Below, in pieces: positions 1-7,906 of a stretch of DNA of 64,000 nt; the first letter of the stretch is position 1, and the number at the start of each line of letters is the position of its first letter. Below the pieces are notes generated by a model. The model searched no databases, was not told the DNA's origin, and saw only the letters and a program-made list of their open reading frames with translations. Made by a program: the position numbers and the translations under genes. The stretch lies in NCBI GenBank assembly GCA_022821805.1, contig JAJECX010000025.1:241189-305188 (forward strand), given 5' to 3'. Origin of the DNA: Anaerolineae bacterium (GTDB lineage: Bacteria; Chloroflexota; Anaerolineae; Aggregatilineales; Phototrophicaceae).

Positions 1-223
1 TCTCCTAGAAATGCGATATTCCTGTCCAATTCAATTGAGGCGTGTGGGATCTGTGATCACGCGCTCGGAAACGAGAACACTTGTGACAATCTCCACGTTG
101 ACGATACAGATGCAATTCCGGCTAGCATCTGCCCCCTTCTAAAGCGACTCCCGCTGCTGACGGGACATTATTCTTCTTCCTGGCGGAACCAGGGCTGACT
201 GCATTATCAGGACCTGCCGGCCG
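1..223. other. Intergenic left edge, no gene seen
   Basis: I see no convincing coding frame or RNA gene in this 223-base stretch downstream of the ribose-type permease. If the operon continued to the left, the next gene would lie outside the window. Confidence 0.5.
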
Positions 224-1297
224 TCATTGGGTGTCGGCTCGCCGTTTGGTCCAGGCGTCAAAAGCGACAGCGGTGAAAAGCACGGCGCCCAATACGAAAA
301 ACTCCCAATAGACGGGCAAGCCCAATTGTATGGTCGCGCTTCGGATCATGTGCATGAAGAAAAGACCCAGGACCGCGCCGAGCACGCTTCCTTCTCCGCC
401 GGTGAGCGCGGCGCCTCCGATCACGGCGGCGGCGATCACCCGCAGTTCCAAGCCGCCAAGCGTATTGGGCGGCGCGGATGTGAGCCGGCTGGCCCAGACG
501 ATGCCGCACATGGCAGCCGCCACGCTAGTGGCGATGAATCCGACCAGCGTTACGCGGTTGACGTTGACGCCGTTGAGCGCCGCGCCTAGCCGATCGCTGC
601 CGGTGGCGAAGATATGCCAGCCGAAGCGCGTCCGCGTCAGGATGAGCCAACCGAGGAAAATCACAATCGCCGCATAGAATACTGGCATCGGCAAGGTGCT
701 GATACGCATTTCCTGCAGGAAGGGGAAGGTCTCGCCCAAATCCCGCAGCGGCTGAAAACGCGCGATATCACGGAAGGAACCGACGAAATTATGGCGCGAT
801 TCGCCGCCAGCGACGCCGGTCGCCGCGCCCTGCGCCATCCACCAGGTCGCTAGGGTGGTCATCAGCGGATTCATACGCAACCGCGTGACCGCCAGACCGT
901 TGATCGCGCCGACGATCAAGCCTGCCGTCAAGCCGATCGCCACCACCAGTATAATGAGAAGGGTATCGTCCATTGTGCCCAGCAGGCGCGAGAAGGTCCA
1001 GCCGACCAAGACCACGCTGAGGTTGGCGACGCCGGTCACCGACAGATCAAACATGCCGCCGATCAACAACATCGCCATCGGGATCACCACCAGCATGTCC
1101 GGCGCTACCTGGGAGAGGAAGATGGGAAAATGCGTCGGTCCCAGAAATCCTTTCGCGCCACCGGCGCGCACCAGCAAGGTGAAGACGACCAGCACCAGCA
1201 GCAACTGAACCTCGCGCTGGCTCAACAGGCGCCGCAGCCGCGAGTCTTCTTCCTGCGTATCGCCCGGCTGTTTGATTTTTTCAAAGATGGCTGTCAT
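224..1297 (-). CDS. Ribose/simple-sugar type ABC transporter permease
   Basis: A 357-residue membrane protein of the BPD_transp_2 (RbsC-like, CUT2) family that would form the membrane channel of a monosaccharide importer. After a charged, soluble N-terminus of about 28 residues, hydrophobic segments run to the end. The family landmark GGxxDLSVG appears as GGMFDLSVTG near residue 80, and the cytoplasmic coupling segment ATGSDRLGAALNGVNV lies near residue 240. It lies 45 bases downstream of the ATPase gene on the same strand, so the two are probably cotranscribed. No binding protein lies next to it here. The substrate cannot be read from the sequence. Confidence 0.9.
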   Translation of the reverse strand: MTAIFEKIKQPGDTQEEDSRLRRLLSQREVQLLLVLVVFTLLVRAGGAKGFLGPTHFPIFLSQVAPDMLVVIPMAMLLIGGMFDLSVTGVANLSVVLVGWTFSRLLGTMDDTLLIILVVAIGLTAGLIVGAINGLAVTRLRMNPLMTTLATWWMAQGAATGVAGGESRHNFVGSFRDIARFQPLRDLGETFPFLQEMRISTLPMPVFYAAIVIFLGWLILTRTRFGWHIFATGSDRLGAALNGVNVNRVTLVGFIATSVAAAMCGIVWASRLTSAPPNTLGGLELRVIAAAVIGGAALTGGEGSVLGAVLGLFFMHMIRSATIQLGLPVYWEFFVLGAVLFTAVAFDAWTKRRADTQ

Positions 1298-1342
1298 AAC
1301 TGCGCTCCGTTAGGCAGGCGGAGGACCGAATCCAGGATTGCG

Positions 1343-2125
1343 TCACAATAGGTCAGCGCCGGTGATCAGGCGAACGACTTCGGTTGAGTCGGTTTCCTCT
1401 TTGACCAGCGTGCCGACCGTCTCCCCATGGCGCAGGACTGTTATCCGGTCGCAAATGCGAAAGACATGCGCCAGATTATGGCTGACGACGATGATGCCCT
1501 TGTTCCGCTCTTTCAGGTTCTCGATCAGCGTCAGCATTTCATGTGATTCCTTGACGCCCAGCGCCGCCGTCGGCTCGTCGAGCAGCAGGATTTCGGCGCC
1601 GAAGCGCACGACGCGGGCAATAGCGACCGCCTGTCGCTGACCGCCGGAAAGGAAGCGCACCGGCGTACGCACCGATGGCAGATTGGTGCGCAACTGTCGG
1701 ACGACGCGGTTGGCTTCTTCAGTCATCTTGCGCCGGTCGAGGATGCCCCTGTTTGTGAGCTCCCTTCCCACAAACAAGTTCGCCACCACATCGCGCGACG
1801 GAAGCAGCGCCAGATCCTGATAGACCGTGGCGATGCCGAGATCAAATGAGTCATTCGGGTTGTTGATGGTGGCCGATTGACCGCGAATGACTATCTCGCC
1901 GGCGTCTTGGCGATGCGCGCCCGAAAGGACCTTGATCAAGGTCGATTTGCCGGCGCCGTTGTCACCGACAAGCGCCACGATTTCGCCGGCGTAAACATCA
2001 ATATAGGCGTCGCTCAAGGCCTGCACATGGCCAAAAGCCTTGCTGATATTGCGCGCGATCAGCAGCGGTTCCGCCGTGGAATGATCGACGCCGCTTCGTT
2101 TGAGTTGGGCTTGGGTAACAGCCAT
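1343..2125 (-). CDS. Ribose-type ABC transporter ATP-binding protein (single domain)
   Basis: A 260-residue ATPase that energises the adjacent permease. Walker A GDNGAGKST lies near residue 55, signature LSGGQRQ near 160, Walker B LLLDEPTAALG near 180 and the H-loop VVSHN near 214. Classical RbsA carries two ABC domains in about 500 residues; this one has one, as in FrcA-type transporters, so it should work as a homodimer. The ATG at 2125 starts a few residues before the first conserved strand. The 427-base upstream gap contains a composite repeat at 2349-2523. Confidence 0.9.
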   Translation of the reverse strand: MAVTQAQLKRSGVDHSTAEPLLIARNISKAFGHVQALSDAYIDVYAGEIVALVGDNGAGKSTLIKVLSGAHRQDAGEIVIRGQSATINNPNDSFDLGIATVYQDLALLPSRDVVANLFVGRELTNRGILDRRKMTEEANRVVRQLRTNLPSVRTPVRFLSGGQRQAVAIARVVRFGAEILLLDEPTAALGVKESHEMLTLIENLKERNKGIIVVSHNLAHVFRICDRITVLRHGETVGTLVKEETDSTEVVRLITGADLL

Positions 2126-2348
2126 TAGTTCCCTGCTTGTCCGCTAGCGCGGATGTATGGGCCGCATGCAAGAACGAAGGCGATCATATATCTGACAAAG
2201 AATCTTAACATGGTCACATTTCATAGACTGTTTTTCAGTGGACAGAACGAACTGTAGCGTTTCTAATATTGCTTGTCAAATTTTCTTGTACGCGAGGCGT
2301 CACGAGTTGAGGACTTGTCAGTCCACTGTCCTATATCGGGAAGACCTA

Positions 2349-2523
2349 AATGTAGACCCCCGCGCGACAATGCCGCCGCCCACGCAAAATATCTTGCGTC
2401 CCGTTGCGTTAAACTCCCCTTCCGAAGGTCAGTGTCTACGCGACCCTAGCTCGCTGGGGAAGGGTCCGGGGGATGGGGTTTGCCGCTCGCAACGTAAACA
2501 GGGGCGAGCTACCAGGTCGCCCG
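2349..2523 (+). repeat. Composite intergenic repeat, copy 1 (about 175 bp)
   Basis: Begins GTAGACCCCCGCGCGACAA and passes through CCGCCGCCCACGCAAAATA, a CCCCTTCC...GGGGAAGGG palindrome, GGGGATGGGGTTTGCCGC and AACGTAAACAGGGGCGA, ending in GGTCGCCCG. The same order of blocks recurs at 21428-21638 and 37599-37770. This copy carries a 22-bp module (2424-2445) inside the CCTTCC/CTAGCTCG junction that is uninterrupted at 37670/37671. It lies between the divergently oriented starts and ends of neighbouring genes and has no coding potential. Confidence 0.85.
2424..2445 (+). repeat. 22-bp nested-insertion module, copy 1
   Basis: GAA followed by GGTC-AGTGTCTACGC-GACC. It sits between CTTCC and CTAGCTCG. 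The otherwise matching repeat at 37661-37680 reads CTTCC directly followed by CTAGCTCG, so this module is a clean 22-base addition. Confidence 0.8.
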
Positions 2524-2552
2524 TACACATTCGACAGGACTGCCGAAATCGG

Positions 2553-3263
2553 CTAGGTGGTCTTCCCGCCCAGCCCCTCGATAGCCTCGCGCACTTCCGG
2601 CGAGCCGAAGGTTCCCCGCCCATCCGGCCGCCACTCAATCGGATCGACCAAATCCATCTCATCGAGTCCCACCAGCGCGTAGCCGAGCGCTTGCAAGCCC
2701 TCGACGATTGCGGGCAGCGCTTCAATCATCGGCAGCGGACTGGTCAGTCGTCTGGCCGCATCATCAAACTCGCGGCCATCATGCAAGTCGACGATGGAGC
2801 CGCCCGCGAGAGAAGGCGCGTTGAGCGTCGCGTCGACGATCGCCTGCGGATCCGTCTTGGCGAAGTCGGCCGGATTGACATCGGCGTCGACAATCTTCAT
2901 ATCGCGCGACATCGCCACCGGCGAATAGAGGCAGGTGAAGAAGTTGAAATAGTGGGCGCGCAGAAACTGCGTAGGGCGGCCCAGCAGGTTGCCGATTGCC
3001 GCTTCGGCGCGGTCGAAATCGCCCAGATGCGCTTCGTGCAGGTAGCTGTGATTGCCGACGCAATGCCCGCCGTCGACGATGCGCTGGAATGCTTGGGGGA
3101 AGCGATCCACCCACTTGCCCAGCACGAAGAAGGTGCCCCGCGCGCCCCGGCTTTCGAGGATCTGCAGCACTTGGTCGGTCCGCGGCGGATTGGGGCCGTC
3201 ATCAAAGGTCAGCGCCACCTTCATCTGGTCGCGCCGCCCGTGCGTATAGTACTTTAGCGACAT
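2553..3263 (-). CDS. Polysaccharide deacetylase (NodB/CE4 fold)
   Basis: A 236-residue protein without a signal peptide. Motif 1 TFDDGPN gives the base and metal Asp at residues 21-22, and motif 2 NHSYLH supplies His72 and His76. A late DLHDG at 160-163 matches the last conserved His motif. The usual RxPYG motif 3 is altered to RAHYFN at 102-107, so activity or substrate may differ from classical chitin or xylan deacetylases. The start ATG has GAGGT seven bases upstream. It is the last gene of a binding-protein, permease, GH116 operon, suggesting it removes acyl groups from an imported oligosaccharide in the cytoplasm. Confidence 0.8.
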   Translation of the reverse strand: MSLKYYTHGRRDQMKVALTFDDGPNPPRTDQVLQILESRGARGTFFVLGKWVDRFPQAFQRIVDGGHCVGNHSYLHEAHLGDFDRAEAAIGNLLGRPTQFLRAHYFNFFTCLYSPVAMSRDMKIVDADVNPADFAKTDPQAIVDATLNAPSLAGGSIVDLHDGREFDDAARRLTSPLPMIEALPAIVEGLQALGYALVGLDEMDLVDPIEWRPDGRGTFGSPEVREAIEGLGGKTT

Positions 3264-3355
3264 TTGTTTACCTCAGTTTCCAAGTTGCCTATCCGTGCCG
3301 ACAAGGCCAAAAGACCAAATAGAAATAAATCTGAAACCAATGCAAAGCAATTCTC

Positions 3356-3382
3356 GTAGAGGCGACTCTGCGAGTCGCCCGC
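3356..3382. repeat. GTAGGGGCGACC-type palindromic unit
   Basis: GTAGAGGCGACTCTGCGAGTCGCCCGC; the arms GGCGACT and AGTCGCC pair perfectly across a 5-base loop. It is downstream of the GH116 stop on the minus strand, so it could form a hairpin in that transcript. It is a degenerate member of the unit also seen at 18129, 33461, 39647, 47395, 53558, 55742 and 58914. Confidence 0.7.
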
Positions 3383-3455
3383 TTTTCCCATAAAAGCGCC
3401 GACCACGGTCTGAATTGAATGACAGTGTCCCGCCAGATGTCATCCGCGGCCTGGC

Positions 3456-5861
3456 TTATGCTGAACCCAGCGCCTCAAAGCTGCCCTTCCAGCTTTCGCT
3501 CTCAGCCTCCCAAGTCTGCGAATACACGCCCCAGCTGCGCCCATCCGACCAGAATACCTTGAATGGCTCGTCTGTCGTCAACAGTTCGGGGACGGGCGAG
3601 AATGTCGCCCCGCCGCCCGCCGCGTCAATCTGCGCGCCGCTCAGCGCCAGCATCAGCGCCCAGCTCGCCATGCTGCGCGCATAATGGTTGCCGCATTCGA
3701 CTTCGTTCCAGGGGTTGCGCCGTATGCCATCGTGACGCGCGCGCAGCGCTTCCACCAGCTCAAGCCCCTCATCCACCCAGCCTTCAAAGATGAGGTGGGC
3801 GGCGACTTGATACTCAATGCCGGTCCAGACCTCATCAGCGTAGGGGAAGGGCAGGCGCGGGCGTCCGCCATCAGGCCAGGAGCAGAGCAGCAAGCCCGCT
3901 TCATCGTTCAAGGCGTAAACGCGCTGGCAGTTGCTGTGCTCGCTGAAATCGCGCTTGAAGTTGTGATCGTAGATCGACTTCAGCGCCGTCTTCACATGAT
4001 CAGCCGGCAGCAAATCTCCCAAGCCCAAGAGGCTGGCGTGCAGTTGTCCCAGCAATTGGTCGGACAGGCAGCCCTCGCCGTGCTGATATTTGACCGCGTT
4101 TTCATCGTCGAGCTTCTGGATATAGTAACCGCCGTTCCAGAGCATGGCGTCCAGGTTGGCGCTGCCGGTCTCGAAGGCGTCGTGGCAGCGCTGGCTCAGG
4201 TCGTCTTCGCCCAGGGCGCGCGCCATCTCTTCGACCCCGCGCAAAGCAGCCAGATAATAGATGCCGCATAGGGGATTGGGACCGTGAAATTCGATGTCGT
4301 AAGTATTATGCTGTATGGCGTCGAGCACCTGGTCATTGTCCGTGTCCCAATAGCCGCTGGCGAAGCCAATCGCGCGCTTGATGCCCGCCCAGATCTCAGC
4401 GAGGAAGTCATCATCGCGGCTCAACTGCCATTCGCGATAGGCGCGCAGGATAGAGCCCATCTGCCCATCGACGGCGGCATCCGTCCGGCCGCTCCAGAGA
4501 AAACTGTCATGAAAGGTGCCGAACGAGCGAAAGCGCATGAAGCCATCGTCGCCGGTCTCTACATTAAATTCGATTCGCCGCATCTCCCGCTCCAATGAGG
4601 GGAAAAGATAGGCGCCGGTGTAGGCGTAACTCCAGACGTGGGTGCAGCTGCCCGGGCAGCAGCCGGCGTCGTCGAAGCAGCCTTCCCAGCCATAAAAGCG
4701 GCCGTCATCCAGCCAGAAGCAAGTGGTGCTTCGCAAGGGTACGATATTGGCAGAGATGGCATCGAGCACGACGGGCGGCAGTGTGCTTTCGAACAAGGCG
4801 TCGTGGAATTGTCGTGTGGCTGTCTCCAGGCGCGCCAGATTCGTCAAGGTGTAGCGAGCCGCGTCCCAGGCGTCAGCAAAGCGCGTAGCGTAATGGTTGC
4901 GGGCGATGCCGATCGCGCCTTCGTCGACGCTCAGCATCGAGGCAGTATTCGAATCCCAGGTATTGATGCGGTTGGGGATGAACCAACTCAAGACGAAGCG
5001 GAACTCCTTCGTCTCTCCCGCCGCCAGCCGATCTTGCAAACCAAGCGCGCCGGTGGGCAGCCGCTCGCCCGGCAAGTCGTCCGCCGGGTCATGAAGCAGA
5101 CCTTCGGCCAGCAAATCGTCCCAGAAACTATGCAGATAATCCCACCATTCGCCGCGCATCCAATAGCGCTGCGCCATCACCGACTCATGATCGGTCGCCA
5201 GCGCCACGCTGCCGTAGTTGATGTCGCCGGCCGGCAGCTGATTGTCGGTCATGTACAAGCCGCGCAGATTCGCCTCATCGCGGAAACTATTCGCCGTGCG
5301 CTCCAGGTCTACCGCCGAAAGATTTCGATATTTGTCTGTACTGATGCCGCCGATGGGATTGCTGATCGTGCCGGCAAGCGTGACTTCAACGGCGTCCTCC
5401 GTCGTATTGGTAACTTTGTAGGTCAGAATCGCGCAGGGAATCCCGGAATCTTCCGGGTTCAGCGGCAGCAGCGGCGTATAAGCTTCGAGCGCCACGCGCA
5501 GCGGCAGGCGGTCATCTTCGAATTTGATACTGGCGAAAGGATATTGCCCGCGGAAACTTGCGCCCTGGAAGCGGGGCAGCCCGGCGCTGGTCATCGGATG
5601 ATATCCATGCGACAGGTCGAAGGGCGGTTGCAGCGGACCCTCAAGGACGCGCGCCTGCGGATCATGCCCGTCCTGGCGGCAGCGCAGCGCGAAGAAGGTC
5701 AGCGGAATTGTCGCGCCTTTCGCCGGGCTGTTGAATATCTCCCAATCGCGCAAATCGCCGCGCGCGCCAAGCGAAACATTGCCGGTGCCGACCCCGCCCA
5801 GCGGAAAGGCCAGGGCTGCGGCGGTATGATCGTAGCTTCGGATTCCTTCGTGGTATTTCAT
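3456..5861 (-). CDS. GH116 family glycosidase (beta-glucosidase/beta-xylosidase/GBA2-like)
   Basis: An 801-residue enzyme, full length for GH116. An N-terminal beta-sandwich (about 1-345, beginning AALAFPLGGVGTGNVSLG) precedes an (alpha/alpha)6 catalytic domain (about 350-790). The expected nucleophile is Glu393 in YGWEGCFDD and the acid/base is Asp522 in NTYDIEF, matching the ECxD and TYD motifs of GBA2 and the Thermoanaerobacterium enzyme. There is no signal peptide, so it probably acts on imported beta-glucosides or beta-xylosides in the cytoplasm. It lies 64 bases downstream of a CUT1 permease and 192 bases upstream of the deacetylase gene, all on the minus strand. The exact sugar specificity is not readable. 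Confidence 0.9.
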   Translation of the reverse strand: MKYHEGIRSYDHTAAALAFPLGGVGTGNVSLGARGDLRDWEIFNSPAKGATIPLTFFALRCRQDGHDPQARVLEGPLQPPFDLSHGYHPMTSAGLPRFQGASFRGQYPFASIKFEDDRLPLRVALEAYTPLLPLNPEDSGIPCAILTYKVTNTTEDAVEVTLAGTISNPIGGISTDKYRNLSAVDLERTANSFRDEANLRGLYMTDNQLPAGDINYGSVALATDHESVMAQRYWMRGEWWDYLHSFWDDLLAEGLLHDPADDLPGERLPTGALGLQDRLAAGETKEFRFVLSWFIPNRINTWDSNTASMLSVDEGAIGIARNHYATRFADAWDAARYTLTNLARLETATRQFHDALFESTLPPVVLDAISANIVPLRSTTCFWLDDGRFYGWEGCFDDAGCCPGSCTHVWSYAYTGAYLFPSLEREMRRIEFNVETGDDGFMRFRSFGTFHDSFLWSGRTDAAVDGQMGSILRAYREWQLSRDDDFLAEIWAGIKRAIGFASGYWDTDNDQVLDAIQHNTYDIEFHGPNPLCGIYYLAALRGVEEMARALGEDDLSQRCHDAFETGSANLDAMLWNGGYYIQKLDDENAVKYQHGEGCLSDQLLGQLHASLLGLGDLLPADHVKTALKSIYDHNFKRDFSEHSNCQRVYALNDEAGLLLCSWPDGGRPRLPFPYADEVWTGIEYQVAAHLIFEGWVDEGLELVEALRARHDGIRRNPWNEVECGNHYARSMASWALMLALSGAQIDAAGGGATFSPVPELLTTDEPFKVFWSDGRSWGVYSQTWEAESESWKGSFEALGSA

Positions 5862-5925
5862 CGGTACACCCTTCGAAACAAGTTGCGTGCAAACGGTATG
5901 CGGCGCGGCGCGGGATTCGATTGAC

Positions 5926-6813
5926 TCAGGCGCCTTTCAGCCCGCTCAAGGTGACGCCTTCCACCAGCCGCCGCTGAAAGATCATAAAGAAGATTAGCAC
6001 GGGAACGAGATTCAGCACGATCGCCGCCATCAATACGCCGGAGTTTGTCACCCCATCTTGACCGCGTAAGTATATCATGCCGAGCGGCAATGTCATCTTC
6101 TCAGCCGAATTGATGAAAATCAGCGGCCAAAAGAAGTTATTCCAGGAGCTGTTGAAAGTAAGAATGGCCAAGGTCGCCAGCGGTGGACCGGCCAGCGGCA
6201 GCATGATGCGCCAATAGATTTGCAGGAAGCCGGCGCCATCAATCTTGGCCGCGTCTTCCAACTCGTCTGGAATCGTCTCAAAAAACTGTTTCAGCAGAAA
6301 TGTTCCGAAGACGCTGGTGGCGTATGGGACAATCAGGGCGCCTAGGTTGTTGTACAAGCCCATGCCTCTGATGATGATGAAGACGGGGATCAGCGTGACA
6401 TGCTGGGGCACCATCATCGACGCCAGGAAGAGTATGAAGATGATTCGCTTGCCCGGGAAGCGCAAGCGCGCGAAGGCGTAACCGCCCATGCTGCAAGTGA
6501 TCAATTGCGCAACTGTCACACAGCCGGTGACGAATACGCTGTTAAGAAAAAACCTCAGAAAGTCGACGCGTTCGAAGACACCGTGATAATTGTCCAGACG
6601 AAATGCGCTGGGGATGACCGGCGGCGGCAGCTTGAAGAATTCGTGGGGCTGGCCAAAAGAAAATGACACCGCCCAGATCAGCGGCAAGAACATAAGAAGC
6701 GAACCGAGAATCAAGGGAAGCGCGAGCAAAACGTTAGTCAGGTAGGCGCCAATATTGTGCTTTAACTTGTCCTGAAACGCCGAACTGCCGTACGAATACG
6801 CCGCTATTGTCAT
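5926..6813 (-). CDS. Carbohydrate ABC permease, MalG-type
   Basis: A 295-residue permease with about six membrane spans. The EAA loop (coupling helix for the ATPase) reads EDAAKIDGAGFLQIYWRIML near residues 185-205, and the C-terminus has the usual FxxFQRRLVEGVTLSGLKG ending of MalG/UgpE proteins. It starts 19 bases after the upstream permease. There is no dedicated ATPase in this operon; the MsmK-like protein at 13155-14294 is a plausible shared energiser. Confidence 0.92.
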   Translation of the reverse strand: MTIAAYSYGSSAFQDKLKHNIGAYLTNVLLALPLILGSLLMFLPLIWAVSFSFGQPHEFFKLPPPVIPSAFRLDNYHGVFERVDFLRFFLNSVFVTGCVTVAQLITCSMGGYAFARLRFPGKRIIFILFLASMMVPQHVTLIPVFIIIRGMGLYNNLGALIVPYATSVFGTFLLKQFFETIPDELEDAAKIDGAGFLQIYWRIMLPLAGPPLATLAILTFNSSWNNFFWPLIFINSAEKMTLPLGMIYLRGQDGVTNSGVLMAAIVLNLVPVLIFFMIFQRRLVEGVTLSGLKGA

Positions 6814-6832
6814 GGCTGACCAGTACCAATAA

Positions 6833-7750
6833 TTACCGGTAGAAGACCCAGCGGTCTCCCAGCCGCACTTGCGTGACGGTCAAAAGCAAAATGATGACGA
6901 AGAGCACAACTGCCATGCTGGCGGCGTAACCCATGTTGAAGCTGCCGAAAGCCTCGCGATAAAGAACCATGACGACAGTTCTTGTCGCATCGCCGGGTCC
7001 GCCATTCGTTAGCACAAACATCGACTCAAATACCTGGAAAGCGCCGATCAAGGCGATGATCAGCGAAAAGAACAGCGATGGCGTCAGCAGCGGGATCGTG
7101 ATGCGCGTCAACCGCACACGGCGCCCGGCGCCATCCACCAGCGCCGCTTCGTAAAGCTCGCTTGGGATCGCTTGCAGCCCCGCCAGAAAAATCAGCGTGA
7201 AAAAGCCGACATGCTTCCAGATATCGATAAGCACGACAGAGCGAAATGCCCACGCCGACGAGGAAAGCCAGGGTATCCGCTCGATGCCCAGGCGCGTCAG
7301 ATAATAGTTGACCACGCCCGTACTCTCTTGCAAGAGGAAGCCAAACATCAATGCGACCACCACAGTCGAGATGACAAAGGGAATAAAATAGGCGGTTCGC
7401 AAGAAAGCCTTCAGCCAGCGCCACTTTATGCTGTTGATGCCGATGGCGATGAACATGCCCAAACCGACATTGCCGCTGGTGGCGAAGAAGGCAAAGAGAG
7501 CGGTGTTCTTCAATGTCCTCAGGAAAAGTTTATCGCGCGAAAGTTCGATGAAGTTGTCCAGCCCAACATAATCGGGATCGGAGAAGAAATCCCAATCAAA
7601 GAGGGACATCCCCAAACCCGAAATCGTTGGAATGAGGAAGAAGATCAAAAAGCTCAGGAGCGTCGGCAGGATAAAGAAATAGCCGGCGATTGCTTCCCGC
7701 GCTCGCAGGCTGTTGACGCGACTCCAGCTTAAGGCGGCAATGCCTTGCAA
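6833..7750 (-). CDS. Carbohydrate ABC permease, MalF/UgpA-type
   Basis: A 305-residue inner-membrane permease partnering the MalG-type protein downstream. Its first membrane span follows the short leader (GYFFILPTLLSFLIFF near residue 25), and the EAA motif reads EAALVDGAGRRVRLTRITIP near 205-225. NGGPGDATRT near residue 250 is the conserved post-EAA loop of this family. It is separated from the binding-protein gene by 156 bases containing a hairpin. Confidence 0.92.
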   Translation of the reverse strand: MQGIAALSWSRVNSLRAREAIAGYFFILPTLLSFLIFFLIPTISGLGMSLFDWDFFSDPDYVGLDNFIELSRDKLFLRTLKNTALFAFFATSGNVGLGMFIAIGINSIKWRWLKAFLRTAYFIPFVISTVVVALMFGFLLQESTGVVNYYLTRLGIERIPWLSSSAWAFRSVVLIDIWKHVGFFTLIFLAGLQAIPSELYEAALVDGAGRRVRLTRITIPLLTPSLFFSLIIALIGAFQVFESMFVLTNGGPGDATRTVVMVLYREAFGSFNMGYAASMAVVLFVIILLLTVTQVRLGDRWVFYR

Positions 7751-7866
7751 AATGGCAGCCTTCCGCTTCTTCGGCGACTGCGCGCTGATGATTGTTCTGG
7801 AACAGTTGCCAGGCTGCTAGTCTCGGCTTCATACCGGCTGTCGATAAACTGGCCTGAAGCGGTAAT

Positions 7867-7896
7867 GAGGCGGAATGGAACAAGCCACCCCGCCTC
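7867..7896 (-). other. Hairpin immediately downstream of a binding-protein gene
   Basis: GAGGCGG at 7867-7873 and CCGCCTC at 7890-7896 are perfectly complementary, with a further TGG/CCA pair inside. It begins 11 bases after the binding-protein stop in the minus-strand transcript and has no U-tract. It is therefore more likely to protect mRNA ends or attenuate than to be a strong terminator. Confidence 0.45.
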
Positions 7897-7906
7897 CAGC
7901 CCGACG

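Noticed and set aside
1..223. Possible small gene or RNA at the left edge
   Set aside because: No frame with a ribosome site, no conserved motif and no stable structure was apparent.
2236..2328. CAGTGGAC and GTCCACTG inverted pair 77 bases apart as possible IS ends
   Set aside because: Only 8 bases, no coding content between and no target duplication.
2238..3257. 339-codon plus-strand frame covering the deacetylase gene and the repeat
   Set aside because: Spans a repeat and is antisense to a gene with NodB motifs; no motif of its own.
5880..5905. GTGCAAACGGTATGC as a LacI-type operator
   Set aside because: The two halves are not symmetrical enough and it lies inside an operon between permease and GH116 genes.
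4638..5924. Long open frame (428 codons) on the plus strand antisense to the GH116 gene
   Set aside because: It is a mirror of GH116 codons in GC-rich DNA; the product shows no known motif while the minus-strand frame has full GH116 signatures.
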